Source of the DNA: Pelargonium nanum
Taxonomy: Eukaryota; Streptophyta; Magnoliopsida; Geraniales; Geraniaceae
Length of the DNA stretch: 32,751 bases
Reading direction: 5' to 3'
Assembly (NCBI GenBank): GCA_036897485.1
Contig: JAYMTF010000617.1
Span: forward strand, 1-32,751
Shown: positions 20,993 to 31,720 of the stretch, piece by piece
How positions within the stretch are numbered: the stretch's first letter is position 1
Layout: each line of letters opens with the position of its first letter
The notes under the pieces: model-generated
Told to the model about the DNA's origin: nothing
Database searches by the model: none
The model's input: the letters and a program-made list of their open reading frames with translations, nothing else
Program-made: the position numbers and the translations under genes

Positions 20993-21105
20993 GTTTGACT
21001 AGGCAACTATTTTTTTATAAGCAAGCGTACCAACCGAGGCTCGAATCTGAGACCTGCAAACACTTTAAGCCAATTGCTCCGATAATAGTTGGTTGACTAG
21101 ACAAC
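20993..21105 (-). mobile_element. Truncated SINE with imperfect target duplication
   Basis: On the minus strand the 83-bp body (21090-21008) shows an A-box-like GGAGCAATTGGCTTAAAG, a B box GATTCGAGCCTC and an end CTTATAAAAAAATA. It is flanked by 15-bp direct repeats GTTTGACTAGGCAAC (20993-21007) and GGTTGACTAGACAAC (21091-21105), which agree at 13 of 15 positions. This is an older and shorter copy than the one at 17582. Confidence 0.65.
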
Positions 21106-21399
21106 CTAGTTTAGCTATTTTAATTGGAGATTATTTGGAGAATTGGTGAAGGTATTGTTATGAACTCAACTCGTATTTTAGGATGAGACTAACCTCATAT
21201 GATTCTTCGCGTGTATATTGAATAAGAGAGACTAGAGGTGTATTGAGTCTCACGCAGATGTTAGACTTAAATTGAATGCATCACTTAATGGTCTCTTTCG
21301 CGTACAGACAAGATAAGAAATGATGGATTTTGGGGCTTACGTAGATAGGTGGACTTAAATCGGTAGGCGAGACAGACGAGTCACAAATCCCAAACAAAA

Positions 21400-21600
21400 C
21401 TAGTTCTGATACTACGTAAAGCTTAACTCCAACCCAAAATTCAAGTTAATAAATGGATGACCCATCTAGTATTTCTAGTGTTACCGACTTCACATCCTGT
21501 CCAATAGGCATGATAACAAGTTAAACTTTACTCAAACTCATAAACTTAATTTGATAGATGAATGATCCAACTAGTATTTCAAGTGATGACTTATAAAAAA
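21400..21600 (-). repeat. Repeat remnant, possibly TRIM/LTR-derived
   Basis: Two related blocks about 105 bases apart, near 21417-21480 and 21522-21590, share taaRcttWactc, actcaagttaat-like and actagtatttc words. On the minus strand TAGTATCAGAAC follows the first block, resembling an initiator-tRNA primer-binding site. This suggests a broken small LTR-type relic. The boundaries are not clear. Confidence 0.3.
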
Positions 21601-23071
21601 AAAGTATTTTAAGTAATGACTGACTTCATATTCTTTTGTCAAAAAAATCTTTCTTGTAGCGTGTATTTTCATTATATTACAAATCTATCGACAATTCCAT
21701 TTGAACATTTCACTCCCCATTTACCAATCAAAAGTACAAAAATTCAGCTTAGCTAAAAACATAAAAGTATGAGTCTAACTTTTAAAAGTATGGAGGTCAT
21801 TGCAAGATCCAACATCACTTGTGATTTTGATATGGTTTTGAAGTGTACAAGCCCAAAGTCTTGCTAGCCCAGCCCCACACTTATTCATGCATTGAATACT
21901 TTATAAGAAAATCATACATAATATTAAAACATACCCTACATGTTCTGAATTCAAACTAAAATATTAACAATGTCTACGATTACTCGAGCCTGAAACACAA
22001 CATTAGTGCACTTGATTCTTGCATATCGAATTCTAAGTATTATGTCCAAACTTATATGAAAAGCGGCATCAATTTAGAACACAATTGACGGTGTAGAAAC
22101 TAAAATAAAACATTTTTCAACTTAAATATTGTATTAACTTACATTTTTTTCGAATGAGTATTAACTTACATTTGATTGTTACATGAAGAAAAGTGACTGG
22201 TAGTTAATTTATTGAAAATATTATTATTTTCGGATATGCAAATGTGCCCAAATATTATTATTATGGTCGTTGTCTCAGGACTTTCATGTTTTAATATTAA
22301 TAAAATACAAAGTCCGGCTACAACAAATTAATTATTAATTGTGTATATATACTTTTGAAATTGAATTGAATTGTTCTTCTGTTCTTCAGATTTAGATACT
22401 ATAATATATCATGAAATTGAACTGTTCATCGAGTTTAATATTTTTAATTACATATTCACACTCTTATTATTGGAAACATTCAGTCTTCTTCTTCATTATT
22501 TTACTAATTCAATCAACTTGTATGATGTGATCATTTTGAAGGAAGTTGTTGAGAAATAGTTATTATCGTCCTTCAACAGTTTATTTTGTATTTAATGTCA
22601 TCTTATTGTCAAATTTAACAAACAAAAATTGTATGAACGTAAAAGAGTAGTTGGTGTTAAATTGTCTCGTCTCATATCTCAATGTTCACATCTATTTTTA
22701 TCGTTCATATGGTGCTGTGAAAGATAATATGCATTGAGTAAATAGTAGTGTGTAACACTAAAATTCACGTCCACATGAAAGATAAATCTATACTAATAAA
22801 TCACTGCATAGCAACATATAAAAGTGTAGAGATTCGAGAGTTTGAACCTTACCTTAGTTAGTGAGGTATACATAGTAGAGTTGCTCCATACACCATAACA
22901 TATTTAGTCATCTGATAAATAGACCATACTAGGCCAAAGCGTTCAGGATTTGAGCCACCATCTGGTCGCCTCTTCTTACAAGATAGAATTAAACAATTTT
23001 GTTGAGAACTAATTGTATCTACGAACGAGTGTTCGATTCTGTCCACATATTACTTCAAACACCCCTTCTGC
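21601..23071. other. AT-rich spacer
   Basis: No gene is supported. The region 22800-23045 has short tRNA-promoter-like words (for example GATTTGAGCCACC) that may belong to a decayed SINE, but no pair of ends is visible. Confidence 0.35.
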
Positions 23072-23269
23072 TAGAGCTGGCAAACGGGACCCGTTCCGTC
23101 GGGTAGCCGGAACAATTGGGTTGGGTTGATTATTAAATTTTTGGGTCGGATCGGATATACCCGCAGAAAATGCATTTTATGCTAAAATTCGAAACCCTAC
23201 AACTCTATAGGGCATGGGTCAGGGTTCATCAACATGTACCCGACCCGACCTGAAAACTTGCCACCTCTA
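23072..23269. mobile_element. hAT-like MITE
   Basis: The segment starts TAGAGCTGGCAAACGGG and ends as the reverse complement of TAGAGGTGGCAAGTTTTCAG, with CCCGACCCGACC and GGGTTGGGTT words inside. TAGRGSTGGCAA ends are characteristic of a widespread plant hAT miniature family. The 8-bp target duplication expected for hAT is not clear (both flanks are C/T-rich). The 198-bp length fits. Confidence 0.7.
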
Positions 23270-23693
23270 CCCTCCCCACCACATTGACTACTATAAAAGT
23301 ATGAACAAAGTAATATGATTTGCTTTCGGTCCCATATCTCAATCTTTTTCCTAATGCAACTAATCAATGCATTAAAGAAGCATAAAATATATAATACACA
23401 ACTAAATAATTAATATCAATGCTCCAATATTCTAATCACACCTACACATTACATAATTTTGCTACCCACGTTACCGTTAGGTTAGGTGTTAACAAATTAA
23501 CAATTCAATTTTTAAATATACATTTATTGACTTAAACACACTTCCGTGTTGGCATCATTGTCCTTCCTCCACTCAAGGCCAAGCTGTTTGTTTAGGTGGT
23601 TGTTGAGAAAAAAATTCACAATCCCTTCAATAAATTGTTGAATTCAACACACATTTTTGTTGTAGCACCAGAAAATAATTTGTTAGCTGAAAA
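23270..23693 (+). other. LTPG upstream region
   Basis: AT-rich sequence upstream of the lipid transfer protein gene. It should contain its promoter and leader. I see no definite TATA box close to the ATG; TTTTTAAATATAC near 23510 is a candidate. Confidence 0.35.
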
Positions 23694-25553
23694 ATGGGTT
23701 CTCGGAAAATTTCAATGCCGGCGATCCTGGCGGCGGTTGTGGTGGTGGTGGCGGGTTTGGGCGGTTTTGCGGAGGCGCAGGACACACCGTCGTGCGCGCA
23801 GAAGCTGGTGCCGTGCGCGAGTTACCTGAACTCGACGGGGACGCCGCCGGAGAGCTGTTGCAAGCCGATGAGAGAGGCGGTGGCGACGGAGAGAGAGTGC
23901 CTGTGCACGCTGTATAATAGCCCTGGGTTTTTGGATTCTTTGGGCATCACCGTCACTCAGGCTCTCCGGCTCACGGTGGCTTGCAGCGCCGACGCCGATA
24001 CCAGCTTGTGCAAAGGTACACGCCCGTGTCTTTTTGGTTCCGATTGTTTGATTTTGTCACCGTTTAGTCTTGTTAGTGTACACAGGGCTCATATTTCCGT
24101 CGCGGTAACACGACACATAGCACGAAATTAATTTATTTGGACTCACGCGTTTTGTAATTCTATCGTGTTTGTGTTGGGTCTTAAAAACACACGCGTATGC
24201 ATGGTTAACTGGTTTGTTGTGATACATACTACACACACTGAAAAGTATAATTATAAATTAGCACTAATAATGTGTCGAATGTGTTGGATCATGTCATGCC
24301 AAACATGATGTTGGATTGTGTATTGTCAATTGTGTAGATATTTCTGGTTCATAATTTGTTGGGTCGTGTGTTGTGTCAATCATGTTATATCAACATGATC
24401 CATTTAGTTACCTTGTTAAACATGTCGTGTTTGTGCAACACACAATCAACCTTCAACATGGCACGTACACATGAATTGTCAGCTCTAGTCATGATCGCAC
24501 ATGACATGAACACAACACACATTTAAACGGGTTTAAGTATGAGTTAACCAGATTCTTGTTGACTAGCTCTTTCGTTTGGAACGCACAATCAACATGTGTC
24601 TTTTGTGGCAAATCCATTTCCCATCCCCTTGCAAAATCGAATTGAAATGAAGTCTTTTCTATTCAAACCATGCATAAAACTTCGGCTCAAATCTAACACG
24701 GAACTCAGATGGATAGCTCTAGTGTACTAGAACATTCACCTTTCTGGTATGCAATTTTCATACAAGCCACAACTTGATTTCTTTTTTGTGTGTTCATGAT
24801 TAGATCATCGCATTAATGGTAGACTTATTTGTATTTTCAAACGAGTGTGACTAAAAAGATTGTAAATTCTCACCTACCACGTATTCTCTAAATCTCAAAT
24901 CTAAAATATCAAGTTAAATTGTAACAATTTTATGCCATCTACTCTACACGTTTGAAATTACATGAATAAACTTAATTTTTTGAGTTAAAAGTCGAGTTTA
25001 AGATAATATCACATATGATTATGTCCGGACCCAGTGAATCATATATATGCCTCAACTCTCTTATTAGTTAGAGTGCAAATTTGGTCTTTCGTGCAATGCA
25101 CGTGACGAGAGATTTAAAGAATTGATCATCCATCTATCAATTCAAATATTTGGGATATAGCTGAGTTTAACAATGACTCATCCCTAAATTCATAAACTTG
25201 GAAAAGATTTTAACTTCACTCATAACTAATTGACCTAATTAAATCTTGTTTATACGAACGAACTATGCCTAATTATATTTTTTTCTTGTTCTTTGATGGT
25301 ACAGTCCATGCTCCTTCTCCCACCGCCACAGCAGTGCCACCCCCAGGTAGTTTTTATTATTCTTCGTATATTTTGTTAATTATTCATTCTGTCTCAAAAT
25401 AAATAACAGTGCAATTGCCAATTTCTCGTAACAAGAAATGTGTAATAAATCTTTGTAGGAGTACCTGGAAATGGAAATGGTGCAGCAAGCATGGTGGCAT
25501 GGACTGGCAAATCTACATTACTCGTATCTATAGCTTTTGTTATGCTTTATTAG
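23694..25553 (+). CDS. GPI-anchored non-specific lipid transfer protein (LTPG)
   Basis: A cell-surface lipid transfer protein; relatives take part in cuticular lipid export, and xylogen-type members in vascular signalling. Exons 23694-24015, 25305-25346 and 25459-25553 join in phase to 152 aa. Residues 1-28 are a signal peptide ending AEA before Q29. The eight-cysteine motif is complete: C34, C41, C55-C56, C69, C71, C97 and C106 (C-x6-C-x13-CC-x12-C-x-C-x25-C-x8-C). NST at 46-48 is a possible N-glycosylation site. A short Pro/Ser/Thr-rich linker (APSPTATAVPPP) follows. The C-terminus has small residues (GNGNGAAS) and then a hydrophobic tail (TLLVSIAFVMLY), the layout of a GPI-attachment signal. 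Exon 1 is GC-rich, the rest AT-rich. Intron 1 (1289 bp) hosts a MITE. If only exon 1 were translated it would read on into the intron and lack the anchor. Confidence 0.92.
24083..24487. mobile_element. hAT-like MITE in LTPG intron 1
   Basis: The left side reads CAGGGCTCATATTTCCGTCG then GGTAACACGACAC. The right end is the reverse complement of TAGAGCTGACAATTCATGTG. The interior is rich in ACACGAC, GTCGTGT and ACATGAT words. This matches the layout of a common plant hAT miniature family with TAGNGCTGNCAATT ends. The left boundary is approximate and no exact target duplication is seen. Confidence 0.5.
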
Positions 25554-26433
25554 AATCGTATATATTATAATTTAACTTCGCAAAATGAGTACATTTTTTA
25601 ATGTCAAATTTCGATGATTATTTTATAGAGAGATTTACTATAAACAATTAAATTGGAGATCGTTGTAATATTATGAGATCACTTAGATCCGCATTTATAA
25701 TTTTGTTTATGTATTTTTCTTTGATTTTATTGACTTGGATGTGATGTTATGTTGATAACTTGTTGCCATAATCGCATTTATTGCCATTTTGCCTTATTTA
25801 TATTCATTCCAAATTTTTTGTTTCATACCATTTTTATTTAATTTAATTGGGTAACAATTAAACCTGATCTCAACGCGAGCCTAATAGGCAATATCTCTAA
25901 ACTGAACGAGACTTGAGTCGGAATGGGGCAATTATAACCCATCCCACCCAAACTCGAGATATTAAATAAATAATATAATAATATTTTTAAGGAACGAGAT
26001 TAGATACAACATTCACTCCAACCCCGACCCATTGCTATTTCAACATACACTATAAATGTTTTTGTGAAATTTATTCATTAAAAAAAGAAGTTTTGGGGCA
26101 CTAATGACAATATGATTTTCCGAGGGATTGTTGATAATTAAAAAAAATAAAATGAAGGGATTAAATTCGATATATTGATAGTTGAAGGACTATATATAAA
26201 TTTAATGAAGGAAATAAATACAAAAATACAAAAATAGAAAAAAAGTGAAAAAAGTGATGTCACATTCTTATCCCAACCTTGGAAGCTACTAGAAGAAACT
26301 CCGGAAATTTTCTTTCCGTTTCTAGTCTTCAAAAACCCCCAATCCAAACACAAATTAAAGCCCTAAAACCCTCGAAACACACCACAGCTCTGCGACCTCA
26401 CAGTCTCGAATCAATCTCACAGAGAAGACGATC
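25554..26433. other. Spacer between LTPG and HIP
   Basis: About the first 200 bases should be the LTPG 3' untranslated region. The last 150 or so (CT-rich, with AAAACCCTCG and AAAGCCCTAAAACCC words, resembling the plant telo-box-like promoter motif AAACCCTA) are the HIP promoter and leader. In between, 25850-26240 is AT-rich with no gene. Confidence 0.4.
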
Positions 26434-28026
26434 ATGGATTCTGCTAAGCTTGAGCAGTTGAAGCATTTCGTCGAACAGTGCAAGTCCAATCCCTCCATGC
26501 TCTCCGATCCGTCTCTCTCCTTTTTCCGCGACTACCTCGAAAGGTAAATCACTAAATCACCAAAAAACGCACTCTATTGTCACAGATCATCATTTTCGTA
26601 GCATTTTTGTCACCATTTTTGTTGATTTGGTTTGATTTTGCTTCAGCCTCGGCGCGAAAGTGCCTTGCTGCGCGCATGACCATGACCACGACCACGAGCA
26701 CTCGAAACCGGTACTTTTCTGTGTTCCGATTGTGATTTTCTAGGTTTTTGTTTTGTATTTGTGTGCTGATTGTGAGAATCTGAGTGCAGAGGAGCTATGT
26801 GGTGGAAGAGAGTGACGAGGATATGGAGGAGACGGAAGATGCGAAAGCAAGTGCTCCTGAAGAAGAAGAGGATGAGATAGTTGAATCTGATGTTGAGCTT
26901 GATGGCGACGTTGTGGAGCCTGATAATGATCCTCCACAGAAGGTTTTTGTGGTTTTACTTGTTTATACTGTGGTGTTTTAGCTCATTTTTGTGTCTGTTC
27001 TGGTGTATATATGATTTTCTGATCGGTTTTGCAGATGGGAGACTCCTCGGTTGAGGTGACTGAAGAGAACCGTGATGCTTCCCAAGCTGCCAAGGGGAAA
27101 GCCATGGAAGCTATTTCAGATGGTATGCTTGGTTTCCACATGAACTTCAATATGTTGGTTGTGAATGGAGTTAGGTTTGTAGATTGTGATTATGTTGTGC
27201 AATGCAGGTAAGTTGGAAGAAGCAATTGAGCATCTCACCGAGGCAATTTTGCTCAACCCAACGTCTGCAATTATGTATGGAACCAGAGGTACATACTTAC
27301 AATTCACTTTGGTTTTTCTAGTGATTATAATTTGGTTAGAAGCTGTGAGATGAATTAGAGTTCATTTTATGTTTTGTTTTTCAGCTAGTGTCTACATAAA
27401 AATGAAGAAGCCCAATGCTGCCATTCGGGATGCCAATGCTGCTTTGGAGGTTGTTTTCGGTTTTCCTTGTATGTTTATTAATAGATATGACTATTGTTTT
27501 CACTTATTGGATCTATAGTTATATTTGATTTTTACTTTTCCTTGTGATTCTCATTTGTTACTATGTGTTCCTGTTATGCATAGTTGATGTTCATGATTGA
27601 AATGGTATAGATGTCCCTTGTTTTAATTCATAATAGCTGAAACATCAGAATGCATGATGAATTTCCTTAGGAAATCAAATGAGGGATGGAGATTTGTGTA
27701 AAAGAATGCATCTGGATGCACTTCTGTTTTTCTATCCATTGGTTCAGGATGTGTTAACTCACTTCTAGCTTATATATGCATAGCAGCAGCATTTCATGTT
27801 TGGCTATTTCTCTTGGCCTGTTGCAATGAGTAATATGATATTCTGAGGGTGAGTATCTGATGTATGTAATACTCTTATCAGATCAATCCTGATTCTGCTA
27901 AAGGATACAAGTCTCGTGGCATGGCACGAGCCATGCTTGGCCAATGGGAAGAAGCTGCCAAAGATCTTCACCTAGCTTCAAACATAGACTATGATGAGGA
28001 AATCAGTGCTGTGCTCAAGAAGGTCT

Positions 28027-28057
<31 letters not shown>

Positions 28058-29992
28058 CACACCCTATAATGTTCCATCACTTTTTCACCAACTATTTTTG
28101 CGCCATTTGTTTTAATACCATATTGATGAAATGATAATTTTGAGAAGTGAACGGTAAACAGGGTCTAGGTCGTGTTTCTACTTCAACATGCAACTATTAG
28201 CATAGTTAATCTCAAAATATGGGTCTAAAACTTGCATGAATTGGGCTTGTTTTTTTATCTCACTGTGTGTACTGGATTACACAGGTTGAACCCAATGCAC
28301 ACAAGATTGAGGAACATCGCAGGAAGTATGACAGGCTGAGAAGAGAAAGAAAAGAGAGGATAGAAGCACGTGAGCGACAACGTCGCCGTGCTGAAGCCCA
28401 GGTATCAGCACCTATCATCATTTTAACAAAGTTATACTCATTTCTGTTTGTGATCTGACTCGGAATTTTGTTTGATTGTGGAAGGCTGCATATGATAAGG
28501 CTAAGAGGAAAGAACAGTCATCATCTAGTAGAGGTCCTGGTGGCTTTCCAGGTGGCATGCCCGGAGGCTTTCCTGGTGGCATGCCCGGTTTTCCAGGTGG
28601 CATGCCCGGTGGATTTCCTGGTGGTATGCCTGGTGGATTTCCTGGCGGTATGCCTGGCATGGCAGGAAGCGGTATGCCTGGTATGGCAGGAAGCGGCATG
28701 CCTGGTATGGCAGGTAGTGGTATGCCTGGTATGGCAGGAAGTGGCATGCCCGGCATGGGCGGAGGTATGCCCGGAATGGGAGGAGGAATGCCTGGGAACG
28801 TTGATTTCAGTAAAATATTGAATGTAAGTATGATGTTTTATTACATGATTTTTCCAGCAAAGTATTGTCATGTTCGTGCCCATTTGGTCTCCTGCGTCAT
28901 TTATAATTACGTTTCCAAAAATCTATTCCAACGATTAATTAATAGAGTATTTGGCTATAAACTTAAACCGTATAATAGTTTATCATTTCAATTTTTTGTC
29001 ATGTGCTAAAATTGTGCTATTTGGTTCTCTGCACATCCAGTTTTTGCCCCTTTATGAATGGTTGTGCAAATGTTGCAAATCTCAATGAAGTTCTTTATGT
29101 ACACTGATCGTGTGTTTGGTGTTGCTGTTGAAATCTTAAACAGGACCCCGATCTGATGACGGCATTTAAAGATCCTGAAGTCATGGCTGCTCTTCAAGAT
29201 GGTACTCTTTTGACTCTTATGTCTTTTCTATATCTTATTTAGTTATAATATGCAAATTGTTTTGTTTTCATGTGATACAGTTAGCTATTGCATTTCATGG
29301 CCACTTTTTTAAACATAGTTCCTGCAGAAATATAAGATTGAATTTCCATTATCTTAGTCTATGGGCCAACAGGCATAGATTGTCTTAGCTGAGCTGGCAA
29401 TTTGGACCCAAACTCATGGGCACTCAATATCCAATCTGCACTTTTGCGAGTTTGAGTCCCGCAAAATAGATCCAATTTTTTTGGGTTGAGTCGGGTTTGC
29501 CAAGGGAGGAATGCGGGTCGGATCAAGCATTTCTCATACTCAACACATTTTCTATGTAAAACTCACATATCGTATCGACCTGGGTTAGGGGGGTTAGGTT
29601 GCCCAACCTGTTTCTGACCCGAAACCCGAATGGGGTCCTCTACTTATCACACGCAAGAACTCTGGGCATATTTGGAATCTGTATTCAAGGGACTTAGATG
29701 GTGCAGTAAATTAAAGAATATGGATTCACAATCTTTTACATTGAACTCACTGGTGATCAAAACACTCTTAGTTGTAACGAGTCTTATCATGAAAGTCCTA
29801 GTTACTCTCATTGTTCCTTGATATATGTTTATATTTTGTTTCATCATTCATGCATGTTCGACTCTAATTCTGGTGTTGCCCGGTTGTTTTGCAGTGATGA
29901 AGAACCCTGCAAATCTCGCAAAGCACCAATCAAACCCAAAGGTGGCTCCTATAATCGCAAAAATGATGAGCAAATTTGCCGGACCACAGTAA
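26434..29992 (+). CDS. HIP: Hsc70-interacting protein (HIP / FAM10 family)
   Basis: A cytosolic co-chaperone that binds the Hsp70 ATPase domain and stabilises its ADP state. Exons: 26434-26543, 26647-26710, 26790-26942, 27035-27122, 27208-27288, 27385-27449, 27882-28022, 28285-28401, 28485-28823, 29144-29201, 29895-29992. Phases close to 437 aa, near the roughly 441 I recall for Arabidopsis HIP1. Order of parts: N-terminal dimerization region (1 to about 42), a Cys/His-rich insert [12 protein letters not shown] (44-55), an acidic stretch (about 62-108), three TPRs (about 113-230), a highly charged Arg/Glu helix (235-272), Gly-Phe/Gly-Met-Pro repeats (about 290-377) and a C-terminal DP/STI1 domain ([20 protein letters not shown] onward). 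It ends KFAGPQ. The GGMP repeats are typical of the family; the His-rich insert is not in the Arabidopsis protein as I remember it. Confidence 0.96.
28024..28057 (+). repeat. (TC)n-(AC)n microsatellite at HIP intron 7 donor
   Basis: A CT run followed by a CA run begins right after the 5' splice site of intron 7 (AAG|GTCTCC). It is likely polymorphic in length. Confidence 0.9.
28539..28742 (+). repeat. Coding minisatellite in HIP, 24-bp units
   Basis: Two arrays lie in frame in exon 9. The first (28539 to about 28655) has five units of the GGFPGGMP type, one of them 6 bases shorter. The second (28647-28742) has four 24-bp units encoding GMPGMAGS. Third-position differences between units show they are not all newly made. 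Copy number is a multiple of three bases throughout, so changes in number would keep the frame. Confidence 0.9.
29386..29640. mobile_element. hAT-like MITE remnant in HIP intron 10
   Basis: Starting TGAGCTGGCAATTTGGACCC, the segment continues with GGGTTGAGTCGGGTTTG, GCGGGTCGG and GACCCGAAACCCGAATGGGG. The GCTGGCAA start and the CCCGA/GGGTT-rich body match the same plant hAT miniature type as 23072-23269. The right boundary is unclear and no target duplication is identified. Confidence 0.45.
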
Positions 29993-30482
29993 TATACTGA
30001 TTTCTCAGCACTGTAGATTCGTCGGTCCCTTTCATATAGAATCTGCATATCAAATCACTGCTTAGGTTTTGTTTTACAGTTATTGACATTTGAGTCTGTT
30101 TTAGAAGTTGCATTATGTTTTGAGTCAGAAATTGTATCTTACAAGTTGAAGGGATTTTCATCAGATAAAAAATGTATGTTTTTGGTTTTAATTTAGTCGG
30201 ATGTTGAGGTAAAACAAGAAAATTGATTTCTACTTGTAGTTGTTTTCTGATTGTTGACAGATTCAGCTCCAGAGTAATTTCAAAACCAATCATAGAGAAC
30301 AAGTTCGTAAAATTGCCCAGAAATATGGTGCTGATATAGCAAAAAACCGAATAGCGTGTTTTTGGATAAGTGTCAATTCAGGTCTCAGTTTCGGGTTGTG
30401 GGCGGGGTTTGGGTTTTGCGCCCATTCATGTGGATTTGGCCGATTTGATCCATAATTTTCAGAGGAACCCTCAATCCGATCC

Positions 30483-30532
30483 TTTTATGAGTGAAATTCG
30501 AATGTACTTTTATGAGTGAAATTCGAATGTAC
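30483..30532. repeat. Perfect 25-bp tandem duplication
   Basis: The unit TTTTATGAGTGAAATTCGAA plus TGTAC occurs at 30483-30507 and directly again at 30508-30532 with no difference. Confidence 0.9.
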
Positions 30533-31550
30533 TGACAAGTTCGGATTCAGATTGTCAATTCCACGCATGATTATTTATTTTCTTTTATTTCCTACCAACC
30601 ACCATAGGATGAGTGTTTGGGGACAAAAAGGCACACAATGTGAACTAAATCAATGCTTCCATTATATTCCAATGTCTTAATCAACATTAGGTCACAAATT
30701 ATGAATCTAATTATCCACAATAATGACAATGCTAATCTTCCCCTAATCAAATACTTTTTATTTTGTTCGCGTCGGTGAATCCAACGTGATGGCAAGTGTC
30801 GATCTTTTATATTTAGAAATCACAATCTTCCTCACTTAATAATTAATAATTTGGGTAATGACGACTATATTACTTATAAATTACATAATCATATCTAATT
30901 GTGACCCTAAAGTATGCTTAAGTTTTTCAATTAGTAGCTCATAAGTCGCTTTAGGGAATGCTTAGTGGTGTTTTGTAGATCATATGTTGGAACTCAACAT
31001 GGAAGCTTCAAGATTTGAATTGAAGGCATTGATAACTTGACCAATTAGTGTTGAAGCATTTGGCACTAAAAGCTAAGGGTATTTCTTCACCAAACTCTTG
31101 GTTTAGAACCCACTTCACATACAAATCGTGGTCACCTTTTTAAAGTTCTACGCGTCTGGTTGTTTATAGTAAATTGTAACTATTTTATGTCGATTTATGT
31201 GTGATGATGTACTAAATGTAAGTGTGTAGCTATTATCAAATACGAATGTAGACAACGTAGAATCTTGAACATAGATTCACGTTACTGATTTGTCGTGCTT
31301 TGAATGTGAAATTGCTCCAACAAAATTTCTTGAACTCAAATGATTAAGATTTTGTTTGGCAGTCATATTTACTTTTATCTGAGCAGAAGCCCTCCCACAA
31401 ATAGCTAAATTCTATAGGAGGTACATAATAAAGGTAAAACACGTATAAGATTTATTTAGCGTCCTATTTTATCTTTTACCTGTCTAATTTTGTTGTGCAG
31501 AAAAAATATATTAAGGTCTTTTTTAGACAGTTAGATGCTCACTTTCGATT

Positions 31551-31720
31551 CTACCTATTTTAATACAAAAACTTGTAGTTATCAAATTTAGTACACAAAT
31601 TTTGATATGAGCCGCTAATTCTATTTGGTGGTATGTATTCAAGTTCTACCTAATTCAGTACAAAATCTTTCCGTTTGTACCAAATTTAGTACACAAGTCA
31701 TTATATGAACCCTTAGTTCT
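31551..31720. repeat. Degenerate tandem repeat, ~95-bp period
   Basis: About 31551-31622 and 31646-31720 both read ctacct-aatt(t/c)a-(a/g)tacaaaa then caaatttagtacacaa and tatgaRcc(g/c)Ytagttct-like sequence. It resembles the tandem motifs of decayed plant DNA transposon ends. No gene lies within it. Confidence 0.6.

Noticed and set aside
26279-26320. Possible heat-shock element upstream of HIP (GAA and TTC words)
   Set aside because: The GAA/TTC words do not keep the 5-bp spacing needed for contiguous nGAAn/nTTCn units.
28418-28883. Antisense and shifted frames over the HIP repeats (Pro-Gly-Met or His-Thr-Arg rich)
   Set aside because: Repetitive DNA keeps all frames open; the sense frame joins the conserved HIP exons on both sides.
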